Shown here piece after piece: positions 37,667 through 46,555 of a stretch of 64,000 bases of DNA; position 1 is the first letter of the stretch; every line of letters begins with the position of its first letter. Origin of the DNA: Lachnoclostridium phytofermentans ISDg. Lineage in GTDB: Bacteria > Bacillota > Clostridia > Lachnospirales > Lachnospiraceae. The DNA is taken from positions 4,249,501 through 4,313,500 of the forward strand of contig NC_010001.1 in assembly GCF_000018685.1 (NCBI RefSeq). Reading direction: 5' to 3'. The notes beneath the pieces were generated by a model. The model was not told the DNA's origin, searched no databases, and saw nothing but the letters and a program-made list of their open reading frames with translations. The translations under genes and the position numbers were made by a program.

Positions 37667-38536
37667 ATGCTGTTTATTTCAATCGCAAGAGTCATTCGGG
37701 TATTTAGTCATAAACTAAGAGATGATTATATCAGTGCCTTTTCTGCGCAGGCAGCATTCTTTATCTTCATCTCCTTTTTCCCGTTTGCTATGTTTTTATT
37801 ATCCATTATGCAATTCCTACCTTTTACAGAGAATGAGGTAATGAATGCTTGTAGAAGTGTTTTTCCTGCTGCAATTCAAGGCTTTGTAATCTCTATTATT
37901 ACTGAGCTTTATGGAAAAGCTACCTCAACTGCAATATTATCTGTTACTTTGGTAGCAACACTTTGGTCCTCTTCCAAAGGTTTTTTAAGTATTATCCGCG
38001 GAATGAATGGGGTTTATGCCAATACTGAAACAAGAAATTATATTGTTATCCGTATTAAATCAGCGATTTATACACTTCTTTTTGCCTTTATGATTATTTT
38101 ATTTCTTGTAATCTTTGTTTTTGGAAATCAGCTATATCTTTGGATTGTTAAGCGTTTTCCAGTATTAAAAGAATTCGCTTTAGTTATTATTAGTGTACGT
38201 ACCATCGTAGGTCTTTGTTTACTGATTGTTTTCTTTTTATTTATGTTTATGGTGATACCTAACCGAAAAACAAAATTAATTAAGGAGCTTCCTGGTGCTA
38301 TATTAGCGTCCTGCGGGTGGATGATTTTTTCTTATTTGTATTCTTTCTATATTGATAATATGAGTAATTACTCTTATACTTATGGCAGTCTTACTGCAAT
38401 TGTTTTAGCCATGATATGGCTGTATACCTGTATGTACATGATGTTTATTGGTGCGGAAGTTAACTCAGTACTTTCAAATCCAACGGTACTTGCTGCACTT
38501 AAAAAACTGTTTAGCAAAAATTCGGTAGAGGAGTAA
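37667..38536 (+). CDS. YihY/BrkB-family membrane protein
   Basis: A 289-residue protein with about six membrane helices and the BrkB family features: DDYISAFSAQAAFFIFISFFPF near the N-terminus (shown in part as FSAQAAFFIFISFFP), a central WSSSKGFLSIIRGMN segment and the C-terminal GSLTAIVLAMIWLY. The family was once called RNase BN in error; its true role (transport or lipid handling) is unsettled. GGAG eight bases before the ATG supports the start. It is divergent from pheST and ends at its own terminator, so it is a single-gene unit on the plus strand. Confidence 0.92.
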   Translation: MLFISIARVIRVFSHKLRDDYISAFSAQAAFFIFISFFPFAMFLLSIMQFLPFTENEVMNACRSVFPAAIQGFVISIITELYGKATSTAILSVTLVATLWSSSKGFLSIIRGMNGVYANTETRNYIVIRIKSAIYTLLFAFMIILFLVIFVFGNQLYLWIVKRFPVLKEFALVIISVRTIVGLCLLIVFFLFMFMVIPNRKTKLIKELPGAILASCGWMIFSYLYSFYIDNMSNYSYTYGSLTAIVLAMIWLYTCMYMMFIGAEVNSVLSNPTVLAALKKLFSKNSVEE

Positions 38537-38605
38537 ACATAATTCCCTAAATTTATGGTGTTAATATGGCTCTAACACAACATATTCTTGAATTTTAATA
38601 TATTT

Positions 38606-38635
38606 TGAGCAGACCATTCTCTGCTCAATTTTTTT
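38606..38635 (+). terminator. Terminator of the BrkB-family gene
   Basis: GAGCAGA/TCTGCTC with a six-base loop, followed by ATTTTTTT on the plus strand. Confidence 0.88.
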
Positions 38636-38739
38636 AATTTGACAAAATAACCTAAAAGGCATTCATTTATGTTCCATATAGCAGCATTATTTAAACCGTA
38701 GTTCCTGCTAGAAGTTCCTATTGAAACTCCAATTTATGC

Positions 38740-38780
38740 AAAACAAGGAAAAGTTCGCAAAGCGTACTTTTCCTTGTTTT
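38740..38780. repeat. Dispersed palindromic repeat, copy b (most perfect)
   Basis: AAAACAAGGAAAAGT and ACTTTTCCTTGTTTT flank ten core bases. It lies between two converging genes, just past the SpoIID-family gene, and could double as its terminator. Confidence 0.75.
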
Positions 38781-38803
38781 AAAGTTACAATACAGTGTCT
38801 TTT

Positions 38804-41362
38804 CTACTCATAGATTACTTCCAGATTAGCATCCGTATAATAATGCTTTAGAATTTCCTCGTAGCTCTTACCTTGGTTAACCATTGTTTTCACGCCATTT
38901 TGTGACATTCCTGTTCCATGACCAAATCCACCACCGGTAAATGTAAATGCTGTCTTAGAATCCTTGCTGCCCTTATCAATAACAATGAATGCGCTTGGTA
39001 ATAAAGACATTCCATTTACGGTACTACCATCTAATCTTACCACCTCTGTTGCAACAGGTGCTAATAATTTACGTATGTTCGTTTGATATCTTACTAGTAT
39101 AGTATTCTCCGTACCCTTTATTAGCAACTCTTTTATTATTCCACTGGTTCCCCTTGTAATAACTTTCATATCTGTCACAGTTCCAATACTAGATACCGGA
39201 ATACTTTTAAAGACTTTTCCTTCCACGATGGTTGCTCCTGGAATTTCAGTAGCATCATTTAAATCTTGTGAGGTTACATAGGTTAAGATTGATGTTTTAT
39301 TACTGTTATAACAATTCAATATATTGCTGTTAATCTGTTTGCTTAATGTCCCCGTATCCATCGTTACGTTCCAGCGATACATTAAGAATCCGCTGTCATA
39401 GGTTGTCATAGGTTCCTCTTTTGTTGCTCCTTCCGCCATTACTGCAACCGTATCGTTTGCAAGGAAGTTTCGAAATACCTCTTCCTTCGAAAAATCTACC
39501 GTTATATTTTTTTCGGTTTGAAGATTCCCTGTCAAATATTTCGTTGGTTTTGCATCTTGCCAGACATCCTCAATACTTGCGGTGTGCCCACAAGAGGTTG
39601 AAAAATAGTAAGCTGTTATCACCTTCCCACCTTGCGTTAACACTTTCCCATAAGTATCTTTTACTGCAATAATAGAAGCATCACTTTCTGCCACATTATT
39701 GTATACTTGGCAGCTTACACTATCATCGACATGTGCACCGTAGGCACTATATTTATTAGCATAAAGCTGATTAAAGGCATAACTTCTTGCACAAACTGCT
39801 TGAACCTTTAAGGCCTCATTACCGTAACTTACCGGCATCTCACTCGGTACTACAGCATATAAGTATTCTTCAATACTAAGTTCGTTTATTACGATGAGTC
39901 CTTTTTCATTCGCCACGATCTCTATGGTTCCTCGATATCTTGGTACCCCTAGATTGCGCTTTACATTTAGGAGTGCCACTTTCCCATGTTCTTCTAATGG
40001 GGTAATCTTAATTCGGCCTTTGACTATAAGATTACTATCTTTCGATACGGTTATCTCCTCATCTTTTTCATAGCGTACACTCTCTTCTCCATTGTCAACG
40101 GTAAATGGACAATCAACCGTAAAGGAGACCGACTCATGATAAATACCTTGATAATTGCTTGTATTAATTAAAACTCGAATATTTTCTGCCTTGATTTGAT
40201 CTCGAATTAATGCTGCACATATTTTTCCTTCTGAAACAACAAAGTCGGTAACACTATATCCTACTAAGATGTTATTGGTCTTTTCCATCTCCATCTCACC
40301 AAAAAGCTTGTATATTCGATAGTTTTCATCGAGTGGCAACACTCCATAACCTTCTACTTCAATCTCATTTTTCCCAATCACTAGAACTTTTCCTCTTATG
40401 ACATCTGGTTTTATTGTTACCCCTGTAATCAATCCACCCGATAATGTGATATCTCCAACTTTCTCCGTAAAACTATCAGAAAGGGTAAGACTCGTTTCAA
40501 ATGTTCTTGTCATTCCTGATAGAAAGATCTTTATTCCCTTATCTTTTCCCTCGATCATATAAACATTCTTTAAAACAACTGGCTTGTCTATCTGAGATTT
40601 CACATAAACTAGTTCATCAGAACAAGTTATTACAGAAAGAAATTTCCCTATGTATTTTTCAAAGTCTTCCTTACCTCGAAATGGTACTGCCTTTGTAGAC
40701 GGTTCCTGCTCCGATTGGAATAAATCCTCATAGTTACGAAAATAAGCAGTATGATACTGATTCCCATCCTGCGCTAGTATAACATCTCCTGCTTCAGATA
40801 AGCTCCCAATAAAATAAAGTTCCCTAGAAGAAAGCTTCGTCTCTCCTTTTAACATCGAAATCATCGATTCGTAGGTAGTAAGAAACTCCGAAAGTAACAG
40901 TTCATCATTTTCTCTTACTGTAGAAAACCTCGCTGGAAATGTTTTCTTTAACTTATTGTAGTCCATTTGATAAAGGTCAGTTATTATAAACAGCATGTCT
41001 CGAAATTCACCACAAGTAATGTTCTCTGACAGCCTTGCTTTCTTATCCTCATTCGTTGCATTACTGACAAATCCTGCATTAATTGCAGCGTTTAAATACT
41101 CGCTATACTCATCTTTCGCTGAAACATCAGTATACTCACTTAGGAAAGATAATCCTTTCCTTCCTTCCGAGTCATAGAAAAGATAACTAAAGAGACGAAT
41201 CGCTTCTGCACGGGTAATGCGCTCCCCATATATTGTTTTAGACTGCTCTCCGCTATCCTTATCCCCTACTCCTCCCAGAATATTACGAAATAAAAGTATG
41301 ATAAATATAACAACACAAATCCCTGCTAATATCAGCTTTTTTATCCATTCCTTTTTCTGCAT
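38804..41362 (-). CDS. SpoIID/LytB-domain cell-wall protein
   Basis: An 852-residue protein with one N-terminal membrane helix (about residues 8-28) and a long outside part. The C-terminal half is a SpoIID domain: ELSIEEYLYAVVPSEMPVSY holds the Glu used for glycan-strand cleavage in SpoIID, followed by KVQAVCARSYAF, YYFSTSCGHTASIEDVW and the final GGGFGHGTGMSQNGVKTM. SpoIID enzymes are lytic transglycosylases acting on stem-stripped peptidoglycan. The N-terminal 400 residues are of unknown fold; one part (GERITRAEAIRLFSYLF) recalls an S-layer homology repeat. GGGGGA four bases before the ATG of MQKKEW fixes the start, although the frame stays open 88 codons further through repeat DNA. It is larger than sporulation SpoIID (about 340), so a vegetative role is possible. 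Confidence 0.88.
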   Translation of the reverse strand: MQKKEWIKKLILAGICVVIFIILLFRNILGGVGDKDSGEQSKTIYGERITRAEAIRLFSYLFYDSEGRKGLSFLSEYTDVSAKDEYSEYLNAAINAGFVSNATNEDKKARLSENITCGEFRDMLFIITDLYQMDYNKLKKTFPARFSTVRENDELLLSEFLTTYESMISMLKGETKLSSRELYFIGSLSEAGDVILAQDGNQYHTAYFRNYEDLFQSEQEPSTKAVPFRGKEDFEKYIGKFLSVITCSDELVYVKSQIDKPVVLKNVYMIEGKDKGIKIFLSGMTRTFETSLTLSDSFTEKVGDITLSGGLITGVTIKPDVIRGKVLVIGKNEIEVEGYGVLPLDENYRIYKLFGEMEMEKTNNILVGYSVTDFVVSEGKICAALIRDQIKAENIRVLINTSNYQGIYHESVSFTVDCPFTVDNGEESVRYEKDEEITVSKDSNLIVKGRIKITPLEEHGKVALLNVKRNLGVPRYRGTIEIVANEKGLIVINELSIEEYLYAVVPSEMPVSYGNEALKVQAVCARSYAFNQLYANKYSAYGAHVDDSVSCQVYNNVAESDASIIAVKDTYGKVLTQGGKVITAYYFSTSCGHTASIEDVWQDAKPTKYLTGNLQTEKNITVDFSKEEVFRNFLANDTVAVMAEGATKEEPMTTYDSGFLMYRWNVTMDTGTLSKQINSNILNCYNSNKTSILTYVTSQDLNDATEIPGATIVEGKVFKSIPVSSIGTVTDMKVITRGTSGIIKELLIKGTENTILVRYQTNIRKLLAPVATEVVRLDGSTVNGMSLLPSAFIVIDKGSKDSKTAFTFTGGGFGHGTGMSQNGVKTMVNQGKSYEEILKHYYTDANLEVIYE

Positions 41363-41414
41363 TCTATCCCCCATTCTGGCACAAGCTTTATGCATATTTG
41401 AAGTCTTCGCCAAT

Positions 41415-41450
41415 ACAAGAAAAAAGTACACTTTGCGAACTTTTTCTTGC
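41415..41450. repeat. Dispersed palindromic repeat, copy c
   Basis: Arms acaagaaaaaagt and actttttcttg flank acactttgcga. It lies just upstream of the SpoIID-family gene and is tandem with copy d; both end in cttgccatgaa. Confidence 0.75.
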
Positions 41451-41460
41451 CATGAACTAG

Positions 41461-41494
41461 TAAAATCACGCTTCGCGAACTTCCCCTTGCCATG
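41461..41494. repeat. Dispersed palindromic repeat, copy d (decayed)
   Basis: It has the core cacgcttcgcgaactt and the right arm ttccccttg, with a poorly kept left arm. It repeats the sequence of copy c about 46 bp away. Confidence 0.6.
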
Positions 41495-41632
41495 AATAAT
41501 ATGGCACAAAAATGATGTTTGAGTATTTTTCCTTATAGCTTGTATTACCTTATAAGCTAATATATTAAGAACAGAATTAGAATATACATCAAAGTTTCTA
41601 GTACTACTTTCCCTATGTAAACCCATTTAATA

Positions 41633-41669
41633 AACAAGAAAAAGTACACTTTGCGAACTTTTCCTTGTC
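41633..41669. repeat. Dispersed palindromic repeat, copy e
   Basis: aacaagaaaaagt, core acactttgcga, acttttccttgt. The region 41363-41680 otherwise holds no gene. Confidence 0.75.
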
Positions 41670-41683
41670 ATATACATAAAAAG

Positions 41684-41740
41684 AAAGGAGCTGTTGTCAT
41701 GGTATCTATTTAAAGCGAATAAATACTTACAACAGCTCCC
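41684..41740 (-). terminator. Terminator after trpS
   Basis: GGGAGCTGTTGT and ACAACAGCTCC form an 11-bp stem with a long loop, followed by TTTCTTTTT on the minus strand. Confidence 0.82.
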
Positions 41741-41791
41741 TTTTCTTATTAACATGTGAATTAGCTTACCAATTCATCTTGTCTATCAAAA

Positions 41792-42787
41792 TTAATCGAT
41801 TGATACGCACATTGCCTTTTTCACTTTAGCAACTGTTTCCTCTCCGATTTTATTTGCCTTTTCACTACCGGCCATTATAATCTCTTTTACTTCTGATCTA
41901 TGTGCTTCATAATAAGCACGTCTATCACGAAATGGATCAAGCAGCTCATTAAGCTTTTCAGCCAAACGCTTCTTACAAGCAACACAACCGATCGTAGCTG
42001 TACGACATCTATTGCAGACATCCTCATGTTCAGTAGGATTAAATACCTTATGATATGCTTGGACTACACAGATTTCTGGATTTCCTGGATCTTTTAACGT
42101 AATACGATTTGGATCAGTAACAGCATTTCTTACTTTCTCACTTACAGTTTTCGCATCATCGGAAAGGTAAATTGCATTTCCAAGACTCTTACCCATCTTT
42201 GCATTTCCATCTAATCCAACCAATCTTGAGCAAGAGCTAAGTTTCGCTTTTGGCTCATGTAATGTCTCGCCGTATAAATCATTAAAACGACGAACAATCT
42301 TTCTTGTCATCTCCATATGAGGGAGCTGATCTTCTCCTACAGGAACTAAATCTGCATTACAGAACGTGATATCTGCTGACTGACTTACAGGATATCCAAG
42401 GAATCCATACGTTAAATCTTCGTATCCATAATTAGCAGCTTCTGTTTTAATTGTTGGGTTGTGGCGAAGTACATTGACCGATACAAACATAGAATAAAAT
42501 ATAGTTAATTCTGCAATCGCTTTGATCTGGGATTGTTGAAATATTGTAACCTTATTTGGATCAAGGCCAACTGATAAGTTATCCATCGCAACATCGTAAA
42601 TACTAGCATTAATTAGCTCCGGTCTTTCAAAATGTGTTGTTAAAGCTTGTATATCCGCTAATAAAATAAAAGTATCGTATTCATCTTGCAACTCAACACG
42701 TTGGGAAAGACTTCCCACATAATGTCCAAGATGAAGTTTACCTGTCGTACGGTCACCAGTTAAAATTCTCTTCTTTGCTTCACTCAT
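41792..42787 (-). CDS. trpS: Tryptophan-tRNA ligase, probable iron-sulfur type
   Basis: A 331-residue class I synthetase charging tRNA-Trp. It has the HIGH-type motif GKLHLGHYVGSL (about residues 15-26) and the KMSKS-type motif AKMGKSLGN (about 195-203). In the C-terminal part four cysteines are spaced C-x20-C-x6-C-x2-C (EICVVQ, CRTATIGCVAC). This closely follows the C-x22-C-x6-C-x2-C site that binds a 4Fe-4S cluster in the Thermotoga enzyme. GAGAGG ten bases before the ATG of MSEAKKR sets the start. It is preceded by a Trp T-box and followed by a terminator. Confidence 0.97.
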   Translation of the reverse strand: MSEAKKRILTGDRTTGKLHLGHYVGSLSQRVELQDEYDTFILLADIQALTTHFERPELINASIYDVAMDNLSVGLDPNKVTIFQQSQIKAIAELTIFYSMFVSVNVLRHNPTIKTEAANYGYEDLTYGFLGYPVSQSADITFCNADLVPVGEDQLPHMEMTRKIVRRFNDLYGETLHEPKAKLSSCSRLVGLDGNAKMGKSLGNAIYLSDDAKTVSEKVRNAVTDPNRITLKDPGNPEICVVQAYHKVFNPTEHEDVCNRCRTATIGCVACKKRLAEKLNELLDPFRDRRAYYEAHRSEVKEIIMAGSEKANKIGEETVAKVKKAMCVSID

Positions 42788-42842
42788 GATTTTCCATCCT
42801 CTCAAAAATACAATTTACATTTTTAGGTGATTAAATAAAAAG

Positions 42843-43116
42843 ATAAAAAAAGCTCCTGCCCCTGCTATTTCAGGGACAAAAGCCTAAACTTCTGCGGTAC
42901 CACCCAGATTGGTGCAAAAGCACCCTCTCTATCTGCAACGTTTTTCATTGCAGTCCCATTAATAACGGCCGGGGTTCCGTCAACATCTACTTCCTTACGG
43001 TTTCAAGTTGCCCTCACAAGTCCATTCCATAAGTTCTCGTTACTGTATTCCCACCTACAACAGCTCTCTGAAAACTCCTTACTTATGTACTCCTCTTGAT
43101 CATCGGTTTATCTTTT
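42843..43116 (-). promoter_or_regulatory. Trp T-box leader of trpS
   Basis: The T-box GGGTGGTACCGCAG is at 42892-42905 (minus strand). The terminator is the 13-bp stem GCTTTTGTCCCTG/CAGGGGCAGGAGC (42852-42883) followed by Ts. In Stem I, CATAAGT pairs with ACTTGTG, and the exposed codon just before it is TGG followed by A (43022-43024), a tryptophan specifier. Confidence 0.95.
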
Positions 43117-43122
43117 ATTTGT

Positions 43123-43151
43123 AGTATATCTTTTGTATTTTCATTTGTCAA
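43123..43151 (-). promoter_or_regulatory. Promoter of the trpS leader
   Basis: -35 TTGACA and -10 TATACT with a 17-bp spacer on the minus strand. Confidence 0.9.
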
Positions 43152-43155
43152 GCTA

Positions 43156-43229
43156 GCGTAATTACTATAAACAAAATTTGCGTAATTACTATAAACAAAA
43201 TTTGCTCGTATTTACTAAAACCAAATTAT
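43156..43229. repeat. 24-bp tandem repeat upstream of the trpS promoter
   Basis: Two identical 24-bp units (gcgtaattactataaacaaa plus attt) are followed by a third degraded unit. The array abuts the -35 hexamer. Confidence 0.85.
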
Positions 43230-43274
43230 GAGTATTTATATAAAAAGAGTGTTTGTCATAAACAATAAGATTTC

Positions 43275-44030
43275 CTATGCAATCACATCACTCATGGAAT
43301 AAAGCCCTGGACCTTTACCCGCTAAATACTTTGCGGCTGTAATAGCCCCCTTGGCAAAGATTGCTTTGGAATAAGCAGTATGCTTAAATTCGATCACTTC
43401 ATCCGTACCTGCAAAGATTACTTCATGCTCACCAACGATATTACCGCCACGAACTGCACTGATACCAATCTCTTTTATATCACGCTTCTCACGTACCTTG
43501 GAACGGTCATACATGTAATGATATTCATTATTCAAAGCCTCATTGATCGCATCTGCAAGTGCAAGAGCTGTTCCGCTAGGTGCATCCACTTTTTGATTAT
43601 GATGCTTTTCAATAATTTCAATATCAAAGTCTGCTTTCGCAAGTACATTCGCTGCAACACTAACTAGTTTTAGTAGCGTATTTACACCCAATGACATATT
43701 GGCAGAGCGAAGGATTGCAACTTCTTTCGAGGCTTCTTCGATTTTCTTAAGATCCTCCTCTGTGTAACCTGTTGTACATAGTACTAAAGGAAGATTTCGT
43801 TTTTTAGAAACTCGAAGTAGCACCTCTAAGCTCTTAGGAGATGAAAAATCAATGACTGCATCTGCTGCAACCGTACACTCTTCTAGATTTTTAAATACCG
43901 GATATGGATTTCTTCCATCATCAAAAACATCCACACCAGCAACAATCTTTGCATTCTCATCCTGCGCAACTAAATTACTGATTACCTGTCCCATCCTTCC
44001 GTTACAGCCAACCATTATTATCTCTGTCAT
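43275..44030 (-). CDS. dapB: 4-hydroxy-tetrahydrodipicolinate reductase
   Basis: DapB reduces the DapA product with NAD(P)H on the way to lysine and diaminopimelate. The 251-residue protein has the Rossmann motif IIMVGCNGRMGQVIS (residues 4-18), the active-site His pair in IEKHHNQKVDAPSGTAL (about 139-155) and RGGNIVGEHEVIFAG. Length fits. AAAGGTGAAG precedes the ATG. It follows dapA by 134 bases, which contain a perfect hairpin, and is probably co-transcribed under the lysine riboswitch. Confidence 0.97.
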   Translation of the reverse strand: MTEIIMVGCNGRMGQVISNLVAQDENAKIVAGVDVFDDGRNPYPVFKNLEECTVAADAVIDFSSPKSLEVLLRVSKKRNLPLVLCTTGYTEEDLKKIEEASKEVAILRSANMSLGVNTLLKLVSVAANVLAKADFDIEIIEKHHNQKVDAPSGTALALADAINEALNNEYHYMYDRSKVREKRDIKEIGISAVRGGNIVGEHEVIFAGTDEVIEFKHTAYSKAIFAKGAITAAKYLAGKGPGLYSMSDVIA

Positions 44031-44065
44031 GACTTCACCTTTCCTTTGCCTTTTTATCTGTATTA

Positions 44066-44093
44066 GCAGGGAATTGATTTAACAATTCCCTGC
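44066..44093 (-). promoter_or_regulatory. Perfect hairpin between dapA and dapB
   Basis: GCAGGGAATTG and CAATTCCCTGC form an 11-bp perfect stem with a six-base loop. No T-run follows, so it looks like an mRNA stability or processing hairpin, not a terminator. Confidence 0.65.
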
Positions 44094-44164
44094 ATATTAT
44101 TCTTTCATAGAAAGATTCTTCTATACCAAAAATCTTTATAATTTTTCTTCTATTGTATTTTAAA

Positions 44165-45049
44165 TTATATTAAACCAACTTTTTTCATTTCATCAGCAAG
44201 AATCTTTGCATGAGCATCTTCCATCTCGGTTAATGGACTTCTTAAAGGACCCACTTCAAAGCCCATAAGATTAAGCGCTTTCTTCACCGGTATCGGATTT
44301 ACCTCGCTAAATAATGCATTGATTACTGGTAAATACTCTAACTGAAGATCTAAGCTGCCTTTCGTATCCCCTTCAAGAAATTTTGCCACAATATCATGTG
44401 TTTGTCTAGGTGCAATATTAGATAATACAGAAACAACTCCAAGTCCTCCTAAGGACATTACTGGTACAATAGAATCATCACATCCAGAATAAATATCTAA
44501 CTTTCCTTCACATGTATGCGCAAGTTCTGCAACCTGAGCGATATTACTCGAAGCTTCCTTCATAGCAACAATATTATCTACCGTATTAACTAAAGTAGCA
44601 GCCGTCCCTGGTAGGATATTGCAACCCGTTCTTGAAGGAACATTATATAACATAACAGGTAGATCAATAGACTTAGCAATCGCAGTAAAATGCTCGATTA
44701 ATCCTTTTTGAGTTGCCTTATTATAATAAGGAGTTACTAAAAGTACTGCATCTGCACCTGCAACCTGTGCTTCCTTTGATAAGTATATCGCTGTTTCTGT
44801 ACAATTTGATCCAGTTCCAGCAATCACTGGTACTCTTTTCTTTGTGTATTCAATTGCAAAACGAATACACTCGATATGTTCTTCATGTGTCAAGGTAGAT
44901 GATTCTCCTGTTGTACCACATATTATTATACTATCAGTTCCATTGTTAATTTGAAAATCAATAAGTTCACCTAGCTTTTCGTAATTAACCTCTCTGTTTT
45001 CCTTAAATGGTGTAACAATAGCCACACCAGCACCAGTAAAAATCGCCAT
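44165..45049 (-). CDS. dapA: 4-hydroxy-tetrahydrodipicolinate synthase
   Basis: DapA condenses pyruvate and aspartate semialdehyde. The 294-residue TIM-barrel protein has GAGVAIVTPFKEN at the start, the GTTGESSTLTHEEH phosphate-like loop (about residues 44-57), the proton-relay Tyr in LYNVPSRTG, and the Schiff-base Lys in IVAMKEASSNI (about 157-167). GGAGG seven bases before the ATG is strong. It is the first gene after the lysine riboswitch. Confidence 0.98.
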   Translation of the reverse strand: MAIFTGAGVAIVTPFKENREVNYEKLGELIDFQINNGTDSIIICGTTGESSTLTHEEHIECIRFAIEYTKKRVPVIAGTGSNCTETAIYLSKEAQVAGADAVLLVTPYYNKATQKGLIEHFTAIAKSIDLPVMLYNVPSRTGCNILPGTAATLVNTVDNIVAMKEASSNIAQVAELAHTCEGKLDIYSGCDDSIVPVMSLGGLGVVSVLSNIAPRQTHDIVAKFLEGDTKGSLDLQLEYLPVINALFSEVNPIPVKKALNLMGFEVGPLRSPLTEMEDAHAKILADEMKKVGLI

Positions 45050-45075
45050 AATAGCACCTCCATGGAATAAATTGG

Positions 45076-45357
45076 CATAAAAAAAGCCGACGCGGAGTCG
45101 ACACTAAAGAATTCTACTGCATTACCAAGTGATACCCTAACGCTTTCTAAATAGGATATGATTGATTCATTCTTTAGGTAGCTCTCCATCAATAACTTGA
45201 TGACAGTCCCATGATTCTTCATCATACGACCAGCCTTACATACTCAGGATATCTAAAGCTTCGGCATCTCATCCTTTCAACAAATCCTCATCTATGCCTG
45301 ACATATCCGATTGTTTACTGATAATTGATGCACCTCTACCAATTGTTGTTCAATTGT
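45076..45357 (-). promoter_or_regulatory. Lysine riboswitch (L-box) leader of dapA-dapB
   Basis: On the minus strand the conserved elements appear in order: AGAGGTGC (from 45336), AGTAA, GATGCCGAAGC, AAGGCTGG, ATGGGACTGTCA and GGAGAGCTACCT (to about 45176). The terminator is the perfect stem GTCGAC-TCCGC-GTCGGC followed by seven Ts (about 45077-45101). Lysine binding should end transcription before dapA. Confidence 0.95.
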
Positions 45358-45363
45358 AAGGTA

Positions 45364-45392
45364 ATATTATCATCACAATCTCTTAATGTCAA
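45364..45392 (-). promoter_or_regulatory. Promoter of the lysine riboswitch leader
   Basis: -35 TTGACA and -10 TAATAT, spacer 17 bp, minus strand. Confidence 0.88.
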
Positions 45393-45471
45393 CCCAATCT
45401 AACACATATTTCTAAATTCTGCGCTATGCTCCATTCATTCCATCTTTATAATTATTATATTCGTACATAAA

Positions 45472-45498
45472 AAAAGGGTGTTGCTTCTAACACCCTTC
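45472..45498 (-). terminator. Terminator after the SSB-like gene
   Basis: AAGGGTGTT-AGAAGC-AACACCC followed by TTTTTTT on the minus strand. Confidence 0.9.
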
Positions 45499-45563
45499 TT
45501 TTTATTATGTTATATATGGAAAGCAGTGTCCCTTCTTGCAATTCGTATGCAAAAAGGCATTCA

Positions 45564-46199
45564 TTATTCTTCCTCGCTATTTACATACTCTAGTTTACTT
45601 ACAGAAACTTCATATGCTACTCTCTTCTCAAAATCAATTTCACCAGTCTTCTTCTGATACTCACGACTTTGTATTCTGCCCCATACCTGAATATGTCCGC
45701 CAACTTCGAAGCTTTCTGCAAATCTAGCATTTCTTCCCCAACAAATGCATGGAATGTAATCCGACTTACCATATGGACGATTCACAGCAAGTAAGATATC
45801 CGCAATTTCTCTTCCAAGTGGTGTCTTTCGATATACTGGTGGTTTGCATACAAAACCATCTAAGAAAATGTAGTTTGGCTTTGCTTCGGATTCTTCATCG
45901 GTCACTTTAATCTCTCTAGCAAATACAGAAAGTACTAACCGATTCTTACTGTCTTCATGACGATTATAGGAACGGAATTGTCCGCTAACTTCAACGAACT
46001 TTCCCTTATAATTTCCTTTCACATCAATCAGACGTTCTGATACCATTACAGGTATCATATCAAATGAGTTACTTAATCTTCCAACAAGTACCTCCAATAA
46101 ATAGAAGCCTTCTCCAAAGACTTCATGGCTAAAAGTAAATTCACTGATTACCTCGCCTGCAACACTTACTTGATTGTTATCAAATACTTTATCTGTCAT
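45564..46199 (-). CDS. Two-domain SSB-like (OB-fold) protein
   Basis: A 211-residue protein that appears to hold two OB folds. The second (about residues 108-206) is the recognisable single-stranded-DNA-binding type, with IFLDGFVCKPPVYRKTPLGR, IADILLAVNRPYGKSDYIPC (first part of that strand pair) and GGHIQVWGRIQSREYQKK. The first (about 8-97, NNQVSVAGEVISEFTFSHEV) is a weaker match. The acidic flexible tail of replication SSB is missing except for a final NSEEE. It may be an accessory SSB for repair or plasmid/phage defence; which is not clear. It sits alone between terminators, with two possible promoters and a long structured leader. Confidence 0.8.
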   Translation of the reverse strand: MTDKVFDNNQVSVAGEVISEFTFSHEVFGEGFYLLEVLVGRLSNSFDMIPVMVSERLIDVKGNYKGKFVEVSGQFRSYNRHEDSKNRLVLSVFAREIKVTDEESEAKPNYIFLDGFVCKPPVYRKTPLGREIADILLAVNRPYGKSDYIPCICWGRNARFAESFEVGGHIQVWGRIQSREYQKKTGEIDFEKRVAYEVSVSKLEYVNSEEE

Positions 46200-46273
46200 G
46201 CTGTATGACTCCCTTCTCTTCTTCTGGTTCGTTCAGATTTTCTCTACAACTAATTTGTATTCTATCTGTCTTC

Positions 46274-46302
46274 ATTATATAAGGAAAATATTTACAAATC
46301 AA
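46274..46302 (-). promoter_or_regulatory. Proximal promoter of the SSB-like gene
   Basis: -35 TTGATT and -10 TATAAT spaced by 17 bp, ending 75 bases before the gene. Confidence 0.7.
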
Positions 46303-46393
46303 TCATTTTTGGTATTCAATTTCTGACATAATTCTTGTCAAAAGTACTCTTAACCTGTTTCACGATACCCTTTTCCTCATAATTTCTGTTCTT

Positions 46394-46442
46394 TTGTGTT
46401 GCTACATCAGTTCTTGCAGTAACTAACGTAGTTAAAACACAA
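46394..46442 (-). other. Long stem-loop in the SSB-gene leader
   Basis: An outer 7-bp stem TTGTGTT/AACACAA encloses an 11-bp stem CTACGTTAGTT/AACTGATGTAG with an eight-base loop. No T-run follows, so it is not a simple terminator. It lies between the distal and proximal promoters of the SSB-like gene. Confidence 0.6.
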
Positions 46443-46526
46443 CTTCTTTATAGTATTCCTATCCGTGCAGAAATACCTTGAAAACTTTGGTTGCTTTGGA
46501 AATGTTTTACTTGTGAATTTTTACTA

Positions 46527-46555
46527 ATTATACCCTAGAATTACAACGAAAACAA
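46527..46555 (-). promoter_or_regulatory. Possible distal promoter of the SSB-like gene
   Basis: -35 TTGTTT and -10 TATAAT with a 17-bp spacer. A transcript from here would carry a leader of about 320 bases. The stretch from 46560 to 47000 is AT-rich and holds no gene that I can support. Confidence 0.6.

Noticed and set aside
41363..41626. 88-codon N-terminal extension of the SpoIID-family protein
   Set aside because: The extension is translated from palindromic repeat DNA, and a strong GGGGGA ribosome site lies just before the internal ATG.
44971..45225. 84-codon open frame in the dapA leader
   Set aside because: It lies within the lysine riboswitch and overlaps the dapA start; it is explained by the RNA element.
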